DNA of 64,000 bases, taken from assembly GCF_910591885.1 (NCBI RefSeq), contig NC_063285.1:10015395-10079394 (forward strand), in the 5' to 3' direction. The position numbers and the translations under genes are program-made. Below, one piece after another: positions 47,395-59,644 of the stretch (the stretch's first letter is position 1; every line of letters begins with the position of its first letter). The notes below the pieces were generated by a model, which searched no databases, was not told the DNA's origin, and saw only the letters and a program-made list of their open reading frames with translations. This DNA comes from Bombus terrestris. Its lineage: Eukaryota > Arthropoda > Insecta > Hymenoptera > Apidae.

Positions 47395-48603
47395 ATGAAT
47401 CAAATGTCCAGAGAAGAAATTGATATCAGACGACTTTTAACAAGATGTGAATTCATGGCAAAAGATGATCCTCATAAGGATTGGAAGCTTGAAAAGGTTA
47501 AAAAATAATTCAAAAAATGATTAATTATTTAAAATTAAAGTAATTTATTCAAAACAAATGTATCAATCATTTCAGTACATCCTTGCTTTGGATGATATGA
47601 TCAAACAATTACAAACATTACCACGGTACAATTCTATTTTATTTTTTAATAAAAATATATATTTATTAACAAAGATTTCAATTTTAAGCAATATGCGCCA
47701 TATGAGCAACATGACAACTTAATGTACTTGAAATTATTATAAAATTATTAAAATTTAATACTTTTTCAGTAAACCATCTAAGGATACCATGATGGGTTAT
47801 ATTAAACGAATAGATTTCCTGAAGGGATTAGTAAATACAACTAAACTTACAAATCCAGTAGATAGAGTTGCAGCTGTACAAATGTTACCAAAAAGTTCTA
47901 CAACGTTTAATGATTCAATAGGTCCAAATATAACAACCCAGATACATCAAAAAACTTCAGCAAAATATAATAGAGAATTGCGTGCTGAATTATTCCATAG
48001 TGATAAAGGTATGTCAATATCATTATTTGTAAAAAAGATAATTTACAAATATAATAATCATCTTTTTTTTCTGGGGACCTTAGAAGATGGTATAAGACAA
48101 AGATTAACTAGTACAAACATGCATGATGATGATTTAGGTGCAATTTTAAAATATAATAGAAATATTCAAGAAAAAATTGCTGAGAATATGCTTTCCATGA
48201 CTAGTAGCATAAAAGAGCATGCTTTAGCAGCAAATGCCATTATAAAAAAAGATATTGGCTTACTTGAAAAATCTGATAAATTAACTGATGTTAATACAAG
48301 TAAATTAAAAACAGAATCACTAAAACTGCAAGAACAAACACAATCATATTGGCGGTGCTGGATGTGGGTGATGATCGCATTTGTTTTAGTTGTATTTTTC
48401 AGTAAGTATTAGTGCATAACGTAACTCTATTTATGCTATAGTATTCATAATATTGAAATATTATAGTATAATTTTCTAATTATTAATTTTTATGAAATAC
48501 ATTTATAATGTACTTGTATGAAATATGATAAGAATTTATACAATAATAAAATTATTTTTCAGATATGGTATTATTTATAAAAGTTGCAAAGAAAAGTATT
48601 TAA
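47395..48603 (+). CDS. USE1: Vesicle transport protein USE1 (p31 SNARE)
   Basis: ER-resident Qc-type SNARE used in Golgi-to-ER retrograde transport with syntaxin-18 and Sec20. Exons 47395-47496, 47576-47625, 47770-48008, 48084-48401 and 48563-48603 join in agreeing phases (750 nt, 249 residues; vertebrate protein about 259). N-terminus RRLLTRCEFMAKDDPHKDW matches the family. The SNARE-like helix spans about 140-215 (LKYNRNIQEKIAENMLSM ... LKTESLKLQEQTQSY). A C-terminal membrane anchor follows (WMWVMIAFVLVVFFNMVLFI) with a short basic lumenal end. ATG 47395 is the first in frame; a second Met three codons later is also possible. Confidence 0.95.
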
Positions 48604-49253
48604 ATTTGTAAATACATTTATATATATATCCACAACTGACTTGGGTACATGAGAGGTAGGCTATGTACAAATGTGAATATCTTCAATTCAAATAAAATCA
48701 TTAATATTGTTATTCTTATCATAAGCATATCTGTATATATTTTTCATGATGAATTTTCATCTATGTGTATATGTGTTGACTACACTTAGTCAACAATATG
48801 GTAAATGATAATAAAAATATAAAATTTTTAATTTCCTCTATGAGAATTACAATTATTTATCCTTCCATTGATATCACTGAATGTACTCAATAGTCTGGCT
48901 GAAGTTTAAGTTAAATTATTCACTTTTAATATATTTAATTATCATAATAAGTAATAATTTATTCTCAATAAACAAATGAATGACAAATTTATTTCAATAC
49001 TTGTTATGTGTTACATTCATTTAAAGATATTATTTTTTTTTTCTAATATATTTCTATTAAATTAAGCTCAAAATTAGAGTTTTGCATAATTGTATTTTTC
49101 ACTGTTAAAAAAGTACTAGTACTTTAAGTAAAAAAAAGATAAGTTCAATATATACATAATAGATAAATTTATGCAAAGAATAATTTTAAAACAAAATACC
49201 ATAAATACATCATATGTTTCTACATTATTTACTGATACTCAAATAAATCTTCT
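48604..49253. other. Convergent 3' ends of USE1 and GCP4
   Basis: AT-rich 650 bp between two converging stop codons; contains both 3' UTRs. AATAAA-like hexamers occur in both directions. Overlap of the two transcripts is possible. Confidence 0.55.
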
Positions 49254-51822
49254 TTACATTTTTTTACTGAACCATCTATTGAAATCCAATCTCAATAATA
49301 ATTGAGCTAAATGCTCTCCACTTGGTTGTGCACGTACTCTATTCAATGTTTTGGTTAACCAACCCATTAAACTATCAAGAGTATCAGATAATGTTTTAAG
49401 CTCTTCTTGTTCTGTTAAAAGCAAATTACCTACTTCCCACATAGATGCTTGTAAGATAAAATCATCACAAAGTCGCAATAAGAGTTTTATTAATTTGTTG
49501 ACCTATCAAAAATATTTTTCAAATGAATTGATAGATAAAAATTCAAGAATTATTTAAATTAAAATGTAACGTACAGGATTTTTTCTTTCTGTTGAACTCC
49601 CTAATAAAAATGTTTGTGACATAACATTAGCCAAGAAAATACAGTGTGCTTTTTGTACATCTTCAAAATTTCGAGTATTTTTCATATTTGTTTCCATTAT
49701 AGTATATTGACTTTCTAATACATCAACTTGTAAGTAATATTGTAAATTATCAATAATGAAAATTAAATTATTTCTTAACTGAATTACACCAATATCACTG
49801 TAATAATGAAAACTATTAATATTTAATAAAAATCAGATTGTTTATGTATAAAATATTAAAATAATATCTTACATGTTTTTATAATACATATGCTCACTCC
49901 AAAGGTTCCATAAGTCAATTTGTGTTTTTTTAACCCTTAGCAAAAATTTGAATAATGTATTGTAATCATTTAAAGCTGATGGATTAAATAATAAATGTAA
50001 TGGCCATATGACTTTGTACTTCAAAGTAATCATACCCCACCCACGTCTTTCTATAATAATATCAATACTATATTATCGGAAGATTTGTCCACTTAAAAAA
50101 TATATCACTAAATAAGAAAATATTTTACCAATAGGATCTTCACGTTCCTTTTCAGTAAATTCTGTACCTTCTACCTCAATATCTTCATTTTCATCTGGTG
50201 GAACTGGAACTATAAAATTAAAACTATCCATGGCATTTTCATCATTTAAATGCATTTTCCTTAAGGCCATTTGGAAAGCTAAATTAATATCCCTAGAGGT
50301 ATGCTGTGTTGGAGATTTATTTAATATATGAGCCGTAAGTCTAATAAACTCAAGAAACAAATCTCCACGTCCCATAAGAAAGAAATCTTTTACTAATTTA
50401 AGTTGTTGCACAAGTTGTGCTTCTTCAACAGCAACTCGCCATAAAAGTTCTGTTATACATTGTTTCAATTCATCGATTGTACGTTCAAATTCAACAATAT
50501 TAAAAATATGTTTTTTTTGTAAATTTTGAAGTTTAAGAAAATATTCATATTCTTTTTCTCCCCATATAGAAGTTTCAGCTTGATCAATTATAGCAAAATC
50601 TGTTAATAGGTAAACAAGTTAATGGTTTCATTCCATGTTTTAAGCAATTTAAAATTTTTTAAATATAAATTACCTTTTTTCTGTCTTGGGTCATTTCCAA
50701 ACATTATAATAGTTTGCCCTATAGTTAAGATTTTAGTTGCTAAAGATGGTCTTATGTAAGAGGGAAGTAGATCAATTTGAACGTCATAATTCCACATATC
50801 TGCAGTAAATTTTGTATTTATTTTATCAAAATTATCCTTATTGTCTACTAATATTAAACTGCTTTCCCTCTCAGATATTTTTTGAATAAAAAATTCATTG
50901 TACATATCTTCTATATGGCCATATAAAAGCCAGCTAGTTAAATGTTTATAAAAAACTGTATGCACACAGTGAGACATTCTAAATGAAATTAAGTAATTGG
51001 AAAAAGTAAATATGTAAAATAGTAGAAAACAAAATAATGTAATTTAATACTTACTTTTCTATTGCAGACCTAACATCAGGAATACCAGTATACATATTTT
51101 GATGCAAACATTGCAATAGTTTACAGCCATGAATTTTTTGTGTGCGAATCTGAAATAAATTAAAAGAATTAATTTTTTATTTAAGTGTGCTATATATCAT
51201 TTTATATTGATATTATATTATATTATTTTATACTAATAACCTTTATTTACCTCTCTTATGATAGAATTTAAAACAGAAAACAGACAAATATATTTTTGGA
51301 TACGACAAAGTATTAGTGACAATGGAGTATAACTATCATGAAGAACTATATCTTCTAAATCAACAATCTCCTTACGAAATGGTTCCAAAGATTGATCTAT
51401 TCCTTCACAAAGAGCTTGTAAGTATAAACCATGAGGAACATCTTGTAAATCTACAATTTGTGTTTAAGAATTAATGATTTATATATTAACATATAATGAG
51501 ATAAATTTTATAATTGCTAATTTGTAATACTTTGAGTAGAATTTAAGTCATCAGATGTGGTATATTCTTGAATGAAATTCCTAATAATATTGCATTGTTC
51601 AACTATATCCAATATTTCTTTAAGTAATACACGTTCACCAGGATGCAAATATTTTTCAAGATCTACAGTCTAAAAACAGCACATTTAAGAAACACAGATA
51701 AACTATAAATATAATTCAAAATGAATTACAATATCAATAAATATTATAATTACATCTGATTCCAATATTTGCAAAGCATTGGTTGAACATCCCCACAATG
51801 ACATTAATATTTCATGCAACAT
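49254..51822 (-). CDS. TUBGCP4: Gamma-tubulin complex component 4
   Basis: Subunit of the gamma-tubulin ring complex (Grip75 in flies), which nucleates microtubules at centrosomes. Exons on the minus strand: 51822-51754, 51669-51531, 51450-51251, 51149-51055, 50978-50674, 50599-50129, 50050-49873, 49797-49575, 49502-49254; 1929 nt, 642 residues (vertebrate about 667). The N-terminus MLHEILMSLWG and LHPGERVLLKEIL match the family. The Grip1 part includes IHGCKLLQ and LTSWLLYG; the middle has LPSYIRPSLATKIL. The Grip2 part has VKDFFLMGRGDLF, YKVIWPLHLLF and IIDNLQYYLQVDVLESQ. The end LAQLLLRLDFN is a GCP4 hallmark. An acidic insertion (PPDENEDIEVEGTEF) is poorly conserved. Confidence 0.95.
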
Positions 51823-52706
51823 TTTATTGATATTTTTTATTTGAATGAAATATTACTCTCTCAAATTAGCAACAAATTATGTTGCATATGAGTTAGTGAA
51901 AATAGTATATAAACTGCAAATTAAGCACGTAACCTGTCAATTTACTTGCCAAAACTTATTGTTTTGATATATAAAAATGACAGAAAATATTGAACGCATT
52001 ATGAATAAGAAAATTTATACTCTTTTATCTATCCATTTCTTGTTTCTATTAAATTTTTCATTATAGAATTAACTTTTACCACTAATACATTTTGTACATT
52101 TCACTGACGTGCTTTTATTTTCTTTCAAATATTTGTTTCAGATGATGTATATATACATTCTACATATGTCTGTACATAAATCATAACTTAAAGACCATCT
52201 TTTCATGAAACCTCCATTTGAAAGTGTGTATTTAGTAATTATTGGTTTGCATGAAGATTTGTATAGTATGATAGAGTTAAGGATAAACAACTTGCCAAAC
52301 GTCATTCATATAGCATATATAAAACTTTAAGTTACTATTGAGAAAAATATTTGCTAATGTTGTAATTCTAATAATATAATTATAATACTAAGTGATATCT
52401 AAAATCTCTAAAACAAACCTTAATAAGTTATGTACTATTTATAACAAAAGAATTATGTTTTAATTAATGCAGGTGTAATTACCTGCATAAAGATATAATA
52501 ACCTCAAATAAACAAATCATCAAAACTATGTGTAAGTGTGGTATATTTTAGTGAATACAATATATTTTTAATAAATTTCAACTAATTAATGATTTATTAA
52601 TATATGTTTATTATTATTAAATATTAATATTAATATATATATATATTATACATTTTTAATCTTTACATAAATTATATTTAATAATGAATTTTTCAGAGAT
52701 CTAATT
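51823..52706. promoter_or_regulatory. Shared upstream region of GCP4 and the zinc-finger gene
   Basis: 884 bp between divergent start codons, AT-rich. On the plus side an acceptor TTTTTCAG ends at 52696, ten bases before the zinc-finger ATG, which suggests a non-coding first exon further upstream. No core promoter element can be assigned. Confidence 0.45.
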
Positions 52707-55454
52707 ATGGATACTTCAAAGGATACATTAATATGTCGTTTATGTGGTGTAGATCTTGTAGAAGGAAAGCATAAGAGTATCTTTGAAGGATCAACGGATT
52801 TAGTACATAAAATAAAGGAAACATTGCCAATTTCAGTATGTTAATATACAATACGTGATAGAAATTAAGAGTATTAATTGCAGTTTAAAATCTGAACATT
52901 TTATTTAAACTTAATGATTATTAAAATATCTTAATAATTTATCTGTTTTATATAAGAAAATATATATTATTACATTATTAATATATCATATGAAGAGGTT
53001 TTGAATTAATATTACTTTAAATGACTTTTACAGATATCTATTGATGATAATGGTTCAAAATATGTATGTTTGTCATGTTATGACAAAATTACTTTCTACT
53101 ACAAATTTATTCAAGAAGTACTGGAATATTCTAAAAGATTAGAAAATGCATCACAAATAGAATCCTTCTTTGATCTATCTAAAGAAGTAACAGACTTCTC
53201 ACAAATTCATAGTGATGCTATATATACATGTCCAAATTGTAATGTAGATTTAATGATTTTATTAGTTAATAATCCTCAAGGCTGTGATTATACCTTCCAA
53301 ATCTCATTAGCTATGGTAAATCATTCTGAAAAAAAACATATAAAGAAAAAGAATATACAAATACATAAAAATGTAGTACATCTGAATAATATTAAAAATA
53401 ATGTACATTTGAAACATGGAAACAAAACAACAATTACTGAAGATATTGAAAATATGCCTAATCAAGAAGTAAACCTAACATTACCTGTATTAATCTCAAC
53501 AAACTACTACAAAAAGGAAAATTTAAATTGTATTGATGCATTATCTAGCAAACAAAATACAAAAATTGATGTAGAAAAAGACACAAGAGAAGATCTTAAG
53601 GAATCTAATTCTGTTCATCTCTCAAAAATATCAAAACTACAAAAAATATCACATGTGTCTAATAATTTAATGGATTATGATTATGATTGTGCAGTGAAAA
53701 ATGAACCTGAAAGTGATAATACTTATTGGCTAGACAGTGAGACTGATTATAAAAGTGAGAAAGATACATGTATAACAACATCACAAGACACTATGCTTGA
53801 ACAAAATGATATACAAGATGAAAATGATATATATAAATCTTGTTTAAAATATGTATGTAAATTATGTGGTGCTCGCTATCTTTCACACTTAAAATATGAA
53901 TTTCACATGGAAAGACACAAGCTAGGTAAAATAGATAAATATGAATGTACATTATGTGATAAAGAAACTAGTAATGAAAACTTATTATGGGATCATTATT
54001 TTCACACGCATAAGAGTTTGCAACGTTATATTTGTGTAGAGTGTGGAAAATTATTTACAAAACGAACTAGATTGAATGGACATCAAAAAAATTATAAACA
54101 TTCTGGTGTAAAACAAATACAAGTTGGTACTAGTGAAGATACTATTAGTGAAGATGTCATACAAAAAGCTATAGCAACAACAAAACAGGAGAAAGTATCT
54201 ATAAATTGTAATCTTTGTGGTAAACTAATTTCAGACTTAGATCCAGATGCTATTAATGACTTAGTTACATGTGCTACTTGTGAAGATTCTACACTTTCTT
54301 TAATGATAGATGGAAATGAGACAAAAGTAATTTCTCCACGTCAATATCATTGTTCTAAGTGCCCCAAACATTTTGTACGAAAAGAAAGACTAGAATTTCA
54401 TGAAATGAGGCATAATGAAAATATGAATGAATTCATTTGTAGTACTTGTGGAAAAGATTTTAGAGCAGAAAATTCTTTATATGAACATTACCTCTTTGTT
54501 CATAAAGGAGCAAGACCTCATATTTGTGAACTATGTGGTAAGTCATTTCAGTTAAAAGCTAGATTAAAAGAACATCATCGAATTCATACAGGTGAGAGAC
54601 CATATCAATGTGATATCTGTGGTCAACGATGTAGAACTACAAACGCTTTAAAGCTTCATAGAAAAATTCATTTTTCTCATAACAGATATACTTGTAACGT
54701 ATGTAATAAGTCATTTAGTAAAAAGCAAAATATGAATGAACATTTAGAGAAGCATTGGAAAAATGATAAAAGTGTAACATTACCACAATTATTTACATGT
54801 CCAATTTGTGTAGAAGATTTTCCAACCTACCGTATGTTAAAATATCATATGGTACAAATTCATGAAATAAACAATCAGGATCCAATTTTGATAAAACAAA
54901 AACCATGGTATGAATGTGCAGAATGTCACGAGAAATTTAAACATCAAATGTCTTTAAAAGCACATAAAGAGAGAGTACATGAAGGAAGAGTAGACCCTAT
55001 TTATCAGTGTGACATATGTAATGCAACATATAGAGTAAAACAACTTTTAGTAAATCATATTAAAAGTAAACATGATGGTGAGAGACGTTATAAATGTGCT
55101 CAATGTGAAAAAGGATTTAATGACACTAAATCTTTATATAATCATGTATTATTACATACTGGAAAAAAACCATTTGTTTGTGAATATTGTAATATGAGTT
55201 TTAGAAGAAAAGACTCAAGAGATCATCACCGTAGAAAACATACTGGTGAACAACCTTATCAGTGTCCAGATTGTGGTGAATCATTTTCTACCTATAATAA
55301 TCGATCTAAACATCGAAAGAAAGAACACGGAGAAGGAGATCCAGAGTGCCCAGAATGTGGAGAAAAATGTAGTAATCAACAAGAAATTAGAATACATTTA
55401 AATAAACATCTGGGAGAGAAATTAAAAAAATTACAAAATATAAAATCTGAGTAG
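52707..55454 (+). CDS. ZAD-type C2H2 zinc-finger protein
   Basis: Probable nuclear DNA-binding protein; target unknown. Exons 52707-52835 and 53034-55454 join in phase 0 to give 849 residues. The first exon supplies CRLCGVDL and the second KYVCLSCYDK, together the CX2C...CX2C zinc cluster of a ZAD domain (residues about 8-90), a dimerisation domain expanded in insects. Residues about 130-270 are acidic and low in structure. About 15 C2H2 fingers follow in clusters from YVCKLCGARY to ECPECGEKC, some with TGE(R/K/Q)P linkers (HTGERPYQC, HTGKKPFVC, HTGEQPYQC). A CX2C...CX2C pair (CNLCGKLI, CATCED) between fingers 3 and 4 lacks histidines. A hairpin covers the stop codon. The orthologue is not recognised. 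Confidence 0.93.
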
Positions 55455-55527
55455 ATATAATTTATGAATTATATTAATTATAATTATATTATAATTATAA
55501 TTATAATTTATGAATTATATCTACTCA
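55448..55527. repeat. Inverted repeat over the stop codon of the zinc-finger gene
   Basis: TGAGTAGATATAATT... at 55448 pairs with ...AATTATATCTACTCA ending at 55527, leaving a short AT-rich centre. Arms are about 35-40 bp with few mismatches. The left arm includes the TAG stop (55452-55454), so in RNA the stop sits in a long hairpin. Confidence 0.8.
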
Positions 55528-58500
55528 AACAAAAATACAGTGAAACTACAATTATGCAATTTCTAAATTAAAATTGCACTAGTTAATTATAATTAATAGA
55601 TTATTTTATTTACAAAAATGTATTTATTTTAATTATTTTATACATTTACAAATGCAATTTAAAATTAAAAGAGCTGACTAAGAACGTGGAGTAGCATCTA
55701 ATTTTTTACTATTTCATTATTACTTAAATTATTTTCATTAATTTTATTTTACTTAAATAATTAAAAACAGGAATTTCTTTATCTTTCTTCCATAAAAAAA
55801 TTATATGTAACTTGCTATTAAATTATGTATTAAAATATTTTTTTGTATATTTTAATCATTGAATTATTATTTCATGAAATAAATACATTCATATTAAACG
55901 ATTGAATAATAAATACTATATTTAACATTTTATTAAACTACATTCTTGTTATTAAATATTTTAATACAAAAGCTTATTAGCATTTTACACAAAAACCTAT
56001 ACAATTTTATACAAAGCTTCCTAAAAGAAAATAATTTTTTCTTTGCTTGTATAAAATTAATATCATGTTTCTAGAAATATTTGTCAACTTTTGTATATGT
56101 TTGTAATGTACTTCATTTTTTTTTTCTAAGATATATTTACTATAATATTTTTAATTTAATAGCACTTAAGTAAATTTATAATTATTTGGTTTATAATGAT
56201 AATAATACGTGTATTATACTACTTTTTCAAGTTAGTCCTCTATTATGTATATAATATCTTATAGGGTAATTAAGTATGAAACATAAACAGCATATATTGC
56301 AATGTGTTGCAAGCATAGTACCTGAAATTATCTATAAAAACATTGAAAATTAAATTTTGGTATTTGAAAATAAACTATTGTTAAAACTTCAAATGTAGAA
56401 GAAATATGAAGATTCCAAAATAAATAAATTCCAATTACACAAGATACCACTATAACTACAGGAATGCTTATTAATTCTAGTGTTATTAAGGATTTAATAT
56501 TGAAAAAGTCATAAACGTGTTTCACAACATCAAGGCAGTTAAAAATATTAAAGCTATTTGGCGTATTTAACATATCATTTTTTACTTTAGTAAAGCAATA
56601 TAATTTATATGTATGTATATGAGAAAACTCATGGATATAAACAGCATTACAAAAATAAAATATTGAAAAATCGTTGCAAAGTAGTCTTTATTGTGCATTA
56701 TGCTACATTCAGTTTTAGTCCACACATACACACATTCAGTTATGTATTTATAGCATTAGTACAATTTTTTATAATACTGTAATTACATTGAATATATTTA
56801 CAATAAAGAATTATATGTAATTTATTATACATGTATATAGTTAACATTTTCTAAACATACTGTATATATGACATGTAATTACTTCTTATTGCTGTGAATA
56901 AATTATTAAGAAAATTTTATAATAAAAACCGAATAAGCATTTATATTTTTAATTTTTTTGTAATATAATATTTTCCAAGCAACCTTATTAATTAATATAA
57001 AATATAGTTTCTATGTTCCAAAAAATATTTAATAATGTAATAATTTTATTTATAATTGTTGGATTAAAATAATAAGATTATAAGACTTTTATACATTCCA
57101 ACATCTTTATTATCATATTACAAAAATTAAAGTGCTGCTTAAATATTTATATTTATATTTAATATTTTTTCAAATATTTATATATTTACAATGAAATATA
57201 TAATATCATAACATAAATGGATGGAGCAATAAAAAGAAAAGAAAACGCATAACAATTTTTAACAGTAGTAGTGTGCATGTTGTTCTCATATGTAGATACA
57301 GTCAAGGTAGACACGTGCAGCTGAGACAAATGTCAAAATTTAAATGGTTGCGCCTCAGTGTCCGATGCGGCGCTGTCTCGCAAAAATCAGGTGGTCGAAT
57401 TTACCAGCTGTGTTACTTTGCACTTGCAATCGTACATAACAAGGCATTTAACTTTTTGATGTAGGAAAATCTGCATTTTCAGCTAATATAAAAGAATCGT
57501 ACATAGTATTTCGTATTGCTTGTAAATATCATTCAAATTTCCTTAATTTTTTAGAAAATCAACAAAAATAACACATGAGGAACTACTTTTACGCGGAGTA
57601 ATATCGGAAACCGTTCGAGCGAGTCAATATTTATCCTGGTTTTTTACTGTAATCATGGTTTACTTTACTTGAAAAGTAAATTGTGGAGAATATACTTAAA
57701 TTTTAGAAAGCTTCTAATAGAAAATTTTTTGAAAGTCTACATTTATTAAATGGCTATTCATCAAAACAATTTTTGCGGAGCAATAATGACGTGCTACGAT
57801 CGCACAGACGCAAACCAGCTTCGTTCATTGGCTGAAGGAAGTGAGCGATTCACACATACGTAACACATGCTCTTTTCTGCAAGTACATATTCACCAATAC
57901 CAATCTAGAATTTTCGTACCAGATTCAGGAATGTATCTATCGCCTGAGACCCCTTTAACATTTTAAAAAATATCTTTCTTATTTCAGTAATTTATTGTCT
58001 CAGATTATATGTTTAAACATCCATTTCATAACAAAACAACATTGCATGTAGTGATAATAATTTTTTATTGAGATCAAACTAATAATCCTATTAAAAAGTT
58101 TTTAACTTGAATAAAAACATATAAAATTCAGCTTTACCATTGCATTACTAAATATAAACACTATATTTGCAAATTACATTCGAATTATACTTCTATAATC
58201 GTAAATTTAAATACCGTATAATAAACAATTTGCCATAGAAGTAGAACGATAATTTCATAGAATTAATATAGCAATAGCGAATGCAAAGGCGGTAAAAATA
58301 ATGTTTGATGTCTAAACAACTAAAATATTATGAAAGTTTATGTACAGCTGTAAAAATTGTAACTATTTAATGGAAAAACTAATAGGGAGTTTAATGGTAA
58401 TGCAATCGAGAATAAGCGTGATAAATACGATCCTGGTTGCTCAGCACAAGTAGGGGTGAAGGGAGAGGCAGCTTCGCACACACACCGGCGCAGAACGAGG

Positions 58501-58617
58501 AACGAATTCACTCGCCGGCTCTCAACAAGAACGCGTCGACATATACACCGTGCTTGAACGTACTGAGGTGATATATTTGTTATTTATCCTACGGTCGAAG
58601 GCGAGTCAATCGTAAAA
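55528..58617. promoter_or_regulatory. Intergenic region and enolase-phosphatase promoter
   Basis: About 3 kb, mostly very AT-rich (3' UTR of the zinc-finger gene first). A GC-richer island lies at about 57285-57440 without a convincing exon. The 180 bp before 58617 are again GC-rich and should hold the promoter and 5' UTR of enolase-phosphatase. Short frames at 56328-56573 and 57273-57464 are not supported as genes. Confidence 0.5.
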
Positions 58618-59601
58618 ATGGCCGGGGAAAAACGTACTCAGGACCAAGAGGAAACTTTATTGTCGGAAACGGTGATCTTAATTGACATCGAAGGCACCAC
58701 GACGAGCATAAGCTTCGTGAAGGTAACAAAGACTATGGCCGTGAGGCAGAACGCGCCCTACAGTTCTCGCATTTCACCGGTTTTCCAACACATTCTCTGA
58801 CATTACTTAATGATTAAAATTTTCCACACAGCTAATATCTCGCAGAGAAATTTCCGAACGTTATCATAGAGTCATTGTACTAAAAAAAATTTGTGGATTA
58901 TAGTTTCGCGCGTATTGTGTGTGTGTGTTCTCTCTCAGCATTTACTATGCCGGCTGAAATCCAGTTTCAGGTTCCCTGTTCGTGAGACAGCGAGTTTCAT
59001 GGCAGGCAATAGATGCTTTCGTCTAATCTAAAGCGAATAAAATATCATATAAATCATGTCGAACTTTCTTATTTCGAACATTAACATTTTTATATTTGTT
59101 TACTTTTACTGTTAATGTTCTTTTTTTTGCGAAATGTTGAGGTTGTTACTTTTAACATGTTGTAAATGAAAACAAACTAAATAAACATTTAGAAAATTCT
59201 GAATATTCGAAATGTGGATTATTTAGTTACGAAAGCATCACTATGTGTAACATAATTACACATGCGATTTTTCAAAATAACGGAAACCGTAACGGCGCAT
59301 CGCACAGTTAATTCGATCGACGAGCACACACTACATTCACGTTTACCTTCCTTTCAGGACACACTTTTTCCTTACGTGCGAGAGAATTTAAAGAAATATA
59401 TTGAAACTAAATGGGAGGATGAAGAATTCAAACAAGACTTTGAAAAATTAAAGGAGCAGGTAAATATTGGAAACAATTGAATATTAACATAAATATTGTA
59501 TGTAAAAATGACCGTTTTATCAATCAATATTGAAATATTAAAATATTTGAGGATAATATAAAGAATTATGATACTTGAATGACATGGATTGTTTATAGTA
59601 A

Positions 59602-59644
<43 letters not shown>

